From Pseudomonas alkylphenolica (GTDB taxonomy: Bacteria > Pseudomonadota > Gammaproteobacteria > Pseudomonadales > Pseudomonadaceae), in assembly GCF_016009175.1 (NCBI RefSeq), contig NZ_JADUCM010000003.1, forward strand, positions 186,001 through 250,000: DNA of 64,000 nucleotides. Direction: 5' to 3'. Positions within the stretch are counted from its first letter, which is position 1, and the number at the start of each line of letters is the position of its first letter. The notes under the pieces were generated by a model. That model did no database searches. It was not told where the DNA came from and saw only the letters and a program-made list of their open reading frames with translations. Made by a program: the position numbers and the translations under genes. Shown here piece after piece: positions 57,722 to 64,000 of the stretch.

Positions 57722-58825
57722 TCAGTGCCGGGCGGCACGGGCCCGCAAGTACTCGCGCACTTCGCTGTGATTGCCGGCAAACTCGATGCGCCCGGCCTTG
57801 CTGTCGCGATGGTAGGCGTACATCGGGTCGTAGTATTCGCTGAGCAGGCCGCTGATCCAGGCGCGATGCAGGTCGACGGCGCCACTGCGCAGTTGCTCGC
57901 CCAGCGCCTGTTGCAGTTGCCCGGAAAAACGCTGATAGCGTTCACCGCCCAGGCGCTTGAGGATGTTGTGCATGCTTTGGGTCAGGCGTTCGGCGAACAG
58001 GCTGAAGCCACGCTCGTCTCCGTGCAACGCCACGAATTCGGCGCACAAGTTGGTTACATAGTCGCCAAGAATACGCTCGACACGGTTGTCGAAGCTGTCT
58101 TCCAGCCACACCAGCGGGTAGCGCTGCATGCCTTGGTACAGTGCCAGCGGTAGCGAACAACTGCCGACGATCCGGCCTTCATCTTCCAGCACGAACTGCT
58201 CGATACCGCCGGCGCGCTTTTTCAGCACATCGATCGCCAAGCAGTTTTCGAAGTCGATTTGCACCGGCTGGCCAGTGGCGCGCTTGCCAAAGCTCGAACC
58301 ACGGTGGTTGGCATGCCCTTCCAGGTCCAGCGCGTTGTCCAGCTCCTGCAGTACTTCAGTCTTGCCGGTACCGGTAAGGCCGCCGATCAACACAAAGTCG
58401 CATTCGGTAACTGCCTGCTCGGTCGTTTCGATCAGAAAGTTACGCATGGCCTTGTAGCCACCGATGACCTTGGGGTACTGGATACCGGCTTCTTCCTTGA
58501 GCCACTGTTGAACGATCTGTGAGCGCAGGCCGCCACGAAAGCAGTACAGATAACCTTGCGGGTTGGCCCGGGCGAAGGCCGCCCAGGCCGCAATGCGTTC
58601 ATCCTTGGTCTGGCCGTTGACCAGTTGATGGCCCAGGGTAATGGCCGCCTGCTGACCGTGCTGCTTGTAACAGGTACCGACCTTTTGCCGCTCCAGGTCG
58701 GTCATCAACGGCAGGTTGATCACCTTGGGGAAGGCGCCCTTGGCAAACTCGACCGGGGCGCGCATGTCCATCATCGGCACATCGTTCAGAAACAGCTGGC
58801 GGTAGTCGGTGGTGTTGTCACGCAT
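57722..58825 (-). CDS. mnmH: tRNA 2-selenouridine synthase
   Basis: A 367-residue enzyme (SelU/YbbB) that replaces sulfur by selenium in the wobble 2-thiouridine of tRNA. Cys95 in YCFRGGLRS is the rhodanese catalytic residue, and [10 protein letters not shown] (about 148-157) is a P-loop. It overlaps the selD stop by one base (TAATG), so the selenium donor and user are translated together. Confidence 0.96.
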   Translation of the reverse strand: MRDNTTDYRQLFLNDVPMMDMRAPVEFAKGAFPKVINLPLMTDLERQKVGTCYKQHGQQAAITLGHQLVNGQTKDERIAAWAAFARANPQGYLYCFRGGLRSQIVQQWLKEEAGIQYPKVIGGYKAMRNFLIETTEQAVTECDFVLIGGLTGTGKTEVLQELDNALDLEGHANHRGSSFGKRATGQPVQIDFENCLAIDVLKKRAGGIEQFVLEDEGRIVGSCSLPLALYQGMQRYPLVWLEDSFDNRVERILGDYVTNLCAEFVALHGDERGFSLFAERLTQSMHNILKRLGGERYQRFSGQLQQALGEQLRSGAVDLHRAWISGLLSEYYDPMYAYHRDSKAGRIEFAGNHSEVREYLRARAARH

Positions 58826-59859
58826 TACAGCACCTCAACCGCATAACGCTGTCGCTCGACCAGTTCGCCGACCGGTGCCAGGTTCAGGCCCAGTTCGGCG
58901 GCAACCGCGAGAAACTCTGTTTCGCCTTCAGGCGTCACGGCCACCAGTAGCCCGCCGCTGGTTTGCGGGTCGCACAACAGGTGCTTCTGCTCCTCGCTGA
59001 GCGGCGCGATTTTCTCGCCATAGCTCTCGAAGTTGCGCAGGGTGCCGCCCGGTACGCAACCTTCGGCCAGGTAATGCTCGACGCCTGGCAGGCGTGGCAC
59101 GGCGCTGTAGTTCAGGCGCGCGCTCAAGCCGCTGCCATCGGCCAGTTCAACCAGGTGGCCCAGCAGGCCGAAACCGGTGACATCAGTCATGGCCTTGACG
59201 CCCGCGAGCTTGCCGAAGCGGCTGCCTGGGGTATTGAGGGTGCACATCCAGTCGCGGGCCAGGCCCTTGTCCTGGTCACGCAGTTTGGATTTTTTCTCGG
59301 CGGTGGTGAGGATGCCGATGCCCAGAGGCTTGGTCAGGTACAGGCGGCAGCCTTGCGTCGCGGTGTCGTTGCGCTTCATGTGGCGCTTTTGCACCACGCC
59401 GGTCACCGCCAGGCCAAAGATCGGCTCGGGGGCATCGATGGAGTGACCGCCCGCCAGTGGAATACCGGCCTCGGCGCACACGGCACGACCGCCACGAATC
59501 ACTTCGCGGGCCACTTCCGGGGCCAGCACATTGACAGGCCATCCGAGAATGGCGATGGCCATCAGCGGGTCGCCGCCCATGGCGTAAATATCGCTGATGG
59601 CGTTGGTGGCCGCGATGCGGCCGAAGTCGTACGGGTCATCGACAATCGGCATGAAGAAGTCGGTGGTCGAGACCACGCCGCGTTCGTCATCGAGGGCGTA
59701 GACGGCAGCGTCATCGCGCGAGGCGTTGCCGACCCAGAGTTTCGGGTCCAGGGCCTGGGTGCCGCTTTCGGCGAGAATCACTTCAAGCATCTTCGGGGAG
59801 ATCTTGCAGCCACAACCGGCGCCATGGCTGTACTGGGTCAGACGAATCGGCTCGCTCAT
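58825..59859 (-). CDS. selD: selenophosphate synthetase
   Basis: A 344-residue kinase-like enzyme that makes selenophosphate from selenide and ATP. The active-site sequence GAGCGCKIS has Cys16, not selenocysteine, and Lys19. [12 protein letters not shown] and the glycine-rich [15 protein letters not shown] are further blocks. The ATG at 59859 (MSEPIRLTQ) has GAGG upstream; a GTG two codons earlier is less likely. Confidence 0.97.
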   Translation of the reverse strand: MSEPIRLTQYSHGAGCGCKISPKMLEVILAESGTQALDPKLWVGNASRDDAAVYALDDERGVVSTTDFFMPIVDDPYDFGRIAATNAISDIYAMGGDPLMAIAILGWPVNVLAPEVAREVIRGGRAVCAEAGIPLAGGHSIDAPEPIFGLAVTGVVQKRHMKRNDTATQGCRLYLTKPLGIGILTTAEKKSKLRDQDKGLARDWMCTLNTPGSRFGKLAGVKAMTDVTGFGLLGHLVELADGSGLSARLNYSAVPRLPGVEHYLAEGCVPGGTLRNFESYGEKIAPLSEEQKHLLCDPQTSGGLLVAVTPEGETEFLAVAAELGLNLAPVGELVERQRYAVEVL

Positions 59860-59921
59860 ACGCACCTCGAGAAATCGTGAGGCCCGATTGTAGCAAAGCT
59901 GGTCTTTGCGCCGATGCCTCT

Positions 59922-59927
59922 TATAAT
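59922..59927 (+). promoter_or_regulatory. sigma-70 -10 element before the transporter operon
   Basis: TATAAT is present 55 bp before the binding-protein start; a -35 hexamer at the right distance is poor, so an activator may help. Confidence 0.45.
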
Positions 59928-59982
59928 TCTGAAGCCAGCCTGATGTTGGCTATTTCCCCGCTATTGAACCGGAGAACCCTTC

Positions 59983-60855
59983 ATGCTCAAACGTCCCCTG
60001 GCGCTGTTTGCCGGCCTCGTGCTGTCTTGCTCATCCCTTCTGGCCCAAGCGGCCGACACGTTGAAAGTCAGTGCCATTCCAGACGAGGCGCCGACCGAAT
60101 TGCTGCGCAAGTTCAAACCGCTGGGAGAGTATCTCGAACAAAAGCTGGGTATGAAGGTCGAGTTTGTGCCGGTATCCGATTACCCGGCCGTGGTCGAGGC
60201 ACTGGCCACCGACCGCCTGGACATGGCCTGGCTGGGCGGCTTTACCTTTGTACAAGCAAACTTGAAGAGCCAGGAGACGAAGGGCTCCATCCCGCCGACA
60301 CCATTGGTACAGCGCGAGCAGGATGCCAAGTTCACCAGCAAGTTCATTACGGCCAATCCTGAGATTGAAAGCCTGGCCGACCTCAAAGGCAAGACCTTTG
60401 CCTTCGGTTCGATTTCGTCCACCTCCGGTAGCCTGATGCCACGCTACTTCATGCTCAAGGACGACAACATCAAGCCTGAAACCTATTTCAGCCGTGTCGC
60501 CTATTCCGGTGCTCACGACGCTACCGCCGCCTGGGTGCAGGCCGGCAAGGTCGACGCCGGGGTGCTCAACGCCAGTGTCTGGGACAAACTGGTGGCCTCG
60601 GGCAAGGTCGACACCAACAAGGTCAAGGTATTTGCCACCACCCCGAGCTATTACGACTACAACTGGACCGTGCGCGGCAGCCTCGATCCGGCCTTGAAAG
60701 CGAAGATCAAACAGGCGTTCCTCGACCTCGACCCGGCCAAGCCCGGCGACAAGGCGATCCTCGACCTGCAGGCCGCTTCGCGCTTCATCGAAACCAGTCC
60801 GGACAACTACAAGGGCATCGAGGAGGCTGCTCGCGCCGCTGAGTTGCTCAAGTGA
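59983..60855 (+). CDS. PhnD-like binding protein of a putative selenium oxyanion ABC transporter
   Basis: A 290-residue periplasmic protein with signal peptide (MLKRPLALFAGLVLSCSSLLAQA) and a PhnD-type fold (DEAPTELLRKFKPLGEYLEQ, RLDMAWLGGFTF, FGSISSTSGSLMPRYFM). PhnD-like proteins bind phosphonates or phosphite, but its divergence from selD-mnmH points to the subgroup that NCBI labels putative selenate transporter. The ligand is inference. Confidence 0.92.
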   Translation: MLKRPLALFAGLVLSCSSLLAQAADTLKVSAIPDEAPTELLRKFKPLGEYLEQKLGMKVEFVPVSDYPAVVEALATDRLDMAWLGGFTFVQANLKSQETKGSIPPTPLVQREQDAKFTSKFITANPEIESLADLKGKTFAFGSISSTSGSLMPRYFMLKDDNIKPETYFSRVAYSGAHDATAAWVQAGKVDAGVLNASVWDKLVASGKVDTNKVKVFATTPSYYDYNWTVRGSLDPALKAKIKQAFLDLDPAKPGDKAILDLQAASRFIETSPDNYKGIEEAARAAELLK

Positions 60856-61646
60856 CGGTCACGCTTACCGGCACCAGCCTGCGTCATGGTCAGGTTCAGG
60901 CGTTGCATGCGATCGACCTGCAGGTGGCTGCCGGTGAACGGGTGGCGATCATCGGTCCTTCGGGGGCCGGCAAGTCCAGTCTGCTGCAACTGATCGCCAG
61001 TGCGATAGCGCCCACCACCGGCAGCGTCGAGCTGCTCGGTGAGGCGCCGTGGCGGCTTTCGGCGCATGCACGCCAGCGTCTGCGTGCACGCATCGGCCTG
61101 ATTCACCAGGCACCGCCCCTGCCACCGCGGCAGCGGGTGGTGACCGCCGTACTGGCCGGCCGTCTCGGGCAATGGAGCACGGTGCGCGGACTGTTCAATC
61201 TGTTGCATCCATCGGATATACCGGGCGTACGTGCCGTGTTGGCGGGGCTGGGCATGGCCGACAAACTCTTTGTCCAGTGCGGGCAACTTTCGGGTGGGCA
61301 ATTGCAGCGGGTTGGAATCGCCCGGGCCTTGTACCAGCAGCCACAGCTTCTGCTTGCCGATGAGCCGGTTTCGGCCATGGACCCGGTGTTGGCCGAGCAC
61401 AGCCTGAAAACCCTCAATCAGCATGCCAGCGAGCGGGGAATTACCCTGGTTGCCAGCCTGCATGCAGTGGAGCTGGCACTGACGCATTTCCCCCGGGTGA
61501 TCGGTATCCGCGAAGGGCGGGTGGCGTTTGATCGTCCGGCTGCCGAGGTTTCCAGCGACATGCTCGATGCGCTTTATGCCAACGAGCACCTGGGGTCGCC
61601 GCCGGTGCCCGTGCCGACGCTGAACCTGCAGATTCCCCGATGCTGA
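60852..61646 (+). CDS. ABC transporter ATPase (PhnC-like)
   Basis: A 264-residue ATPase. Walker A is GPSGAGKSS, signature LSGGQLQRVGIARAL, Walker B QLLLADEP, followed by the H-loop LVASLHAVELAL. The GTG start overlaps the previous stop (GTGA). It powers import by the two permeases downstream. Confidence 0.95.
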   Translation: MTVTLTGTSLRHGQVQALHAIDLQVAAGERVAIIGPSGAGKSSLLQLIASAIAPTTGSVELLGEAPWRLSAHARQRLRARIGLIHQAPPLPPRQRVVTAVLAGRLGQWSTVRGLFNLLHPSDIPGVRAVLAGLGMADKLFVQCGQLSGGQLQRVGIARALYQQPQLLLADEPVSAMDPVLAEHSLKTLNQHASERGITLVASLHAVELALTHFPRVIGIREGRVAFDRPAAEVSSDMLDALYANEHLGSPPVPVPTLNLQIPRC

Positions 61647-62467
61647 CGGCTGACACGCGCGACCCGGCGGCCTTGCCCAGGCTGCTGCTGACGGTGCTGG
61701 CGCTTGCCTTGCTGTGGCCGGGTATCCATGTCAGCGAACTTGATCCTGGTGTACTGCTTGAAGCTGAAAACCGTCGCCAGATGGGCAGTTTCGTCAGCGG
61801 TTTCTGGCCGCCTGCACACGATGCCGAGTTTCTCGCGCTGCTTTGGGAGGCGATTCTGCAAACCCTGGCGATGGCCACGGCAGGCATGACCCTGGCGCTA
61901 TTGCTGGCGATACCGGCCAGCTTGCTGGCCAGCCGGGCGCTGTCCCTGGGCGCCACCTCGCGCGGGGGGCAACTGGGGTTCTGGTCACGCACCTTGCGAT
62001 TGCCGGTGCGCGGGCTGCTGATCTTTCTGCGCAGTGTGCCGGAAATCGTCTGGGCCCTGCTTTTTGTTCGCGCGGTAGGCCTGGGGCCGACCGCCGGAGT
62101 GCTGGCCATCGCGATCACCTACAGCGGCATGCTCGGCAAGGTGTATGCGGAAATCTTCGAATCGATCAACCAGCGCCCTGCGCATGCGCTGATGCAGGCT
62201 GGCAGTGGTCGCCTGAACGCCTTTTTCTACGGCATCCTGCCGGGTGCTGCGGCAGAGTTGGTGTCTTACACAGTGTATCGATGGGAGTGTGCGATCCGGG
62301 CGTCTGTGGTGATGGGCTTTGTAGGTGCGGGCGGGCTGGGGCAGCAGATTGACTTGTCGCTGCGCATGTTCGCCGGCGCCGAAGTGGCAAGCATGCTACT
62401 GGCCTTCCTTGTGCTGGTATGGCTGGCCGATCAACTGAGCCGGCTGTTGCGCGGGAGGTTGGCATGA
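61640..62467 (+). CDS. ABC transporter permease (PhnE-like), first
   Basis: A 275-residue permease with about six helices. The family ATPase-coupling (EAA-like) loop is at about 190-215 (ESINQRPAHALMQAGSGRLNAFF), and [15 protein letters not shown] is typical of PhnE. It overlaps the ATPase gene by 7 bp. Confidence 0.94.
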   Translation: MLTADTRDPAALPRLLLTVLALALLWPGIHVSELDPGVLLEAENRRQMGSFVSGFWPPAHDAEFLALLWEAILQTLAMATAGMTLALLLAIPASLLASRALSLGATSRGGQLGFWSRTLRLPVRGLLIFLRSVPEIVWALLFVRAVGLGPTAGVLAIAITYSGMLGKVYAEIFESINQRPAHALMQAGSGRLNAFFYGILPGAAAELVSYTVYRWECAIRASVVMGFVGAGGLGQQIDLSLRMFAGAEVASMLLAFLVLVWLADQLSRLLRGRLA

Positions 62468-63231
62468 GGCGGCTGATCAATGCCTCACTGATCCTCGCCT
62501 TGCTGGCAGCGGTGGCGGGATCGTTTGCCTATTTGAGCCTCGATTTGCAGGCGCTGTTTGGTAATGGTGGATTAGGGCAGATGGGCGCCTATGCGGCGCG
62601 TTTCCTCAGCCCCGACCTGAGCCCCGAACAGCTGCGCGCGGTGGGCCAGGGTGCCCTGGAAACCCTGGCAATGTCCGGCCTGGGCACGCTGCTCGCAGTC
62701 ATCCTTGGCCTGTTGATAGCCTTGCCTGCCGCCGGGCGTTTCGGTTGGCCGCTGCAAGGTGCTGCACGCCTGCTGCTCAATGGCCTGCGGGCGATACCGG
62801 AACTGGTCTGGGCAGCGCTGACCGTGTTGGCGGCAGGTTTGGGGCCGAATGCCGGTACCCTGGCGTTGGCATTGCACACCACCGGCGTGCTGGGACGCCT
62901 GTTTGCCGAAGCTCTGGAAAACACCCCGCCAGAACCCGCTGCTGCCATTCGCTTGCAAGGCGGCAGCCAGGTGACGGCGTTCTGCTTCGGCACCTTGCCC
63001 AACCTCTGGCCGCAGCTGCTGGCCTACAGCCTGTACCGGTGGGAGAACAACATCCGCATGGCCAGCGTGCTCGGCTTTGTCGGTGCCGGCGGCCTGGGGC
63101 AGATGCTCTACACCACCTTGAGCCTGTTCCAGGAGGCCCAGGCCAGCACGGTGATCATCGCCATGCTGGTGCTGGTGTTGTTGGTGGATGCGTTGAGTGA
63201 TGTGCTCAGGCAGCGTTTTGTCCGGGCCTAG
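62464..63231 (+). CDS. ABC transporter permease (PhnE-like), second
   Basis: A 255-residue permease. Its coupling loop is [22 protein letters not shown] (about residues 160-181) and [16 protein letters not shown] closes the fold. ATGA overlap with the first permease. Two permeases plus one ATPase suggest a heterodimeric channel. Confidence 0.94.
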   Translation: MRRLINASLILALLAAVAGSFAYLSLDLQALFGNGGLGQMGAYAARFLSPDLSPEQLRAVGQGALETLAMSGLGTLLAVILGLLIALPAAGRFGWPLQGAARLLLNGLRAIPELVWAALTVLAAGLGPNAGTLALALHTTGVLGRLFAEALENTPPEPAAAIRLQGGSQVTAFCFGTLPNLWPQLLAYSLYRWENNIRMASVLGFVGAGGLGQMLYTTLSLFQEAQASTVIIAMLVLVLLVDALSDVLRQRFVRA

Positions 63232-63710
63232 CGGATACCCAGGCAGCGATCCAGTGACCAGCGTCCGCCGCCACGGCCGATCACCACCAGCAACAATCCG
63301 GCCCAGCTCAGGTGCGTAGGCCAGGCATCGGGGTAGACGAATACCTGAATCACCAGGGTCATGCCGAGCAGCGCCAGCCCGGCGAAGCGGGTGAACAGGC
63401 CGAGCACCAGCAACAACGGAAACAGGTGCTCGGCGTAAGTTGCCAGATGTGCCGCCAGCCACGGCGACAGCAACGGTAACACATATTCGGTCCTGAACAG
63501 TTCGTAGGTGCCGGGTGTGATGCTCAACAGGCCCTCGACCTTGGTTCGCCCCGAGAGAAAGAAGATCGCGGCGATACCCAGGCGGGCAACCAGAGACAAC
63601 AGCGAGTCGCTGATCAAACCGTGCAGATGATCGGCGCAGCGAGTCCAGCGAGTCCAGCGAGTGCTGCCTGTAGCCTTGGGGTTGTGGGGTGTATCGCTGA
63701 GCGTGTGCAT
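63228..63710 (-). CDS. DoxX-family membrane protein (BufD/HvfD-like)
   Basis: A 160-residue four-helix DoxX protein ([23 protein letters not shown] at about 40-62, [22 protein letters not shown] later). It follows a DUF2063 gene by 20 bp with GGAG before its ATG, so it belongs to the same operon. DUF692 (MNIO), DUF2063 and DoxX genes form Buf/Hvf operons that make and export modified copper-binding peptides. A 9-bp sequence is repeated three times near its start (63638-63664), giving TRWTRWTR. Confidence 0.9.
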   Translation of the reverse strand: MHTLSDTPHNPKATGSTRWTRWTRCADHLHGLISDSLLSLVARLGIAAIFFLSGRTKVEGLLSITPGTYELFRTEYVLPLLSPWLAAHLATYAEHLFPLLLVLGLFTRFAGLALLGMTLVIQVFVYPDAWPTHLSWAGLLLVVIGRGGGRWSLDRCLGIR

Positions 63711-63730
63711 GGTGGTCTCCGGTCAAAGGG

Positions 63731-64000
63731 TCAGGCAAATACTTCGGCGACAAGCAGGCGGCCGAGCAGGGCGGCGAAGTCCTGTGTGGCGTCGAAAGCC
63801 AGCAGATGATTGGCGGCGTCTTCCAGGGTCAGCCCTGCTGCGCAGGCGTCCAGAAAGCGGCATTCAGCTTCGTCAAGGGCTTGCCACAGCACCTGGCCTC
63901 GTTGGCGACGCAACAGCAAACCTTCACCCTTCCAGTCAAGTGGTTCGGGTACTGGCAGGCCCAGGCGGTTGCAGTGCCAAAGGGTGTAGATCGGTTGATC
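63731..64000 (-). CDS. DUF2063 protein, C-terminal part (BufC/HvfC-like; cut by window edge)
   Basis: The last 89 residues of a protein whose start lies beyond the window. It reads IYTLWHCNRLGLPVPEPLDW, then EGLLLRRQRGQVLWQALDEA, then a helical DACAAGLTLEDAANHL region. The frame is open to base 64000. This matches the C-terminal winged-helix-like part of DUF2063 proteins, the partner of MNIO enzymes. The MNIO (DUF692) and precursor genes should lie immediately to the right. Confidence 0.82.
   Translation of the reverse strand, partial: DQPIYTLWHCNRLGLPVPEPLDWKGEGLLLRRQRGQVLWQALDEAECRFLDACAAGLTLEDAANHLLAFDATQDFAALLGRLLVAEVFA

Noticed and set aside
59983..63231. Plain phosphonate (phnCDE) transporter
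   Set aside because: No phosphonate catabolic genes are beside it, while selD and mnmH are; a selenium substrate fits the context better, though not proven.

Overview
The window is about 62% GC chromosome from a fluorescent-type Pseudomonas, most like the P. putida group. Evidence for this placement: a cyoABCDE quinol oxidase operon, an hmgABC homogentisate pathway with its divergent IclR regulator, nadC next to ampDE, FabV as enoyl reductase, a short LOV photoreceptor close to PpSB1-LOV, and Pseudomonas-type REP elements. The placement comes from remembered gene order and protein sequence; no database was searched. I saw no rRNA, tRNA, CRISPR array, insertion sequence or prophage. Almost all of the window is coding.

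Layout. 1-3.3 kb: phosphonate catabolism (MFS transporter, LysR regulator, phnX). 3.4-9.4 kb: a glyoxalase-II-like hydrolase, an OmpA-type lipoprotein, an exported hypothetical protein, and the minus-strand group DUF3565-pta-acyltransferase, divergent from a SlyD-like FKBP. 9.5-20 kb: glutathione peroxidase, an Old Yellow Enzyme, a glycosyltransferase with a Pho-box-like promoter, a soluble two-PAS chemoreceptor, an exported M20 amidohydrolase with a divergent LysR, then cysZ, a 2-Cys peroxiredoxin, trxB and nadC. 20-26 kb: a DUF1631 protein, ampD-ampE, and a membrane chemoreceptor with a good FliA promoter. 26-33 kb: fabV, a hydrolase, the HopJ/DUF1244/FolM group, then an ABM-domain protein, a MerR regulator, a PilZ-like protein, a LOV photoreceptor and a flavodoxin. 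33-38 kb: a cidAB pair with a divergent LysR, a hydrolase, an SDR and a channel-like small membrane protein. 38-44 kb: the tyrosine/homogentisate pathway, an SirB1-like protein, and a leucine-dehydrogenase-family enzyme. 44-51 kb: SOS-controlled yebG, dsbB, and the cyo operon behind a 560-bp regulatory leader. 51-57 kb: a lipase-like orphan, alaC, and several small genes, ending in an array of five 118-bp REP pairs. 57-63 kb: selD-mnmH facing a four-gene ABC transporter, probably for a selenium oxyanion. 63.2 kb to the end: DoxX and the C-terminus of a DUF2063 protein, which is the visible tail of a Buf/Hvf-type (MNIO) peptide-modification operon.

How the genes work together. Several neighbourhoods carry readable regulation. 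These are a LexA box at yebG, an Anr box and a RoxR-like repeat before cyo, a 17-bp palindrome between hmgR and hmgA, a symmetrical LysR site between cidR and cidA, a FliA promoter before the chemoreceptor, and a triple Pho-type repeat before the glycosyltransferase. The least-described parts are the light-sensing block (29-33 kb), the selenium import block (57.7-63.2 kb), the cut-off Buf-type operon at the right edge, the lipase-like orphan at 50.9 kb, and a truncated, frameshifted gene remnant that still has its terminator at 37.9-38.2 kb.
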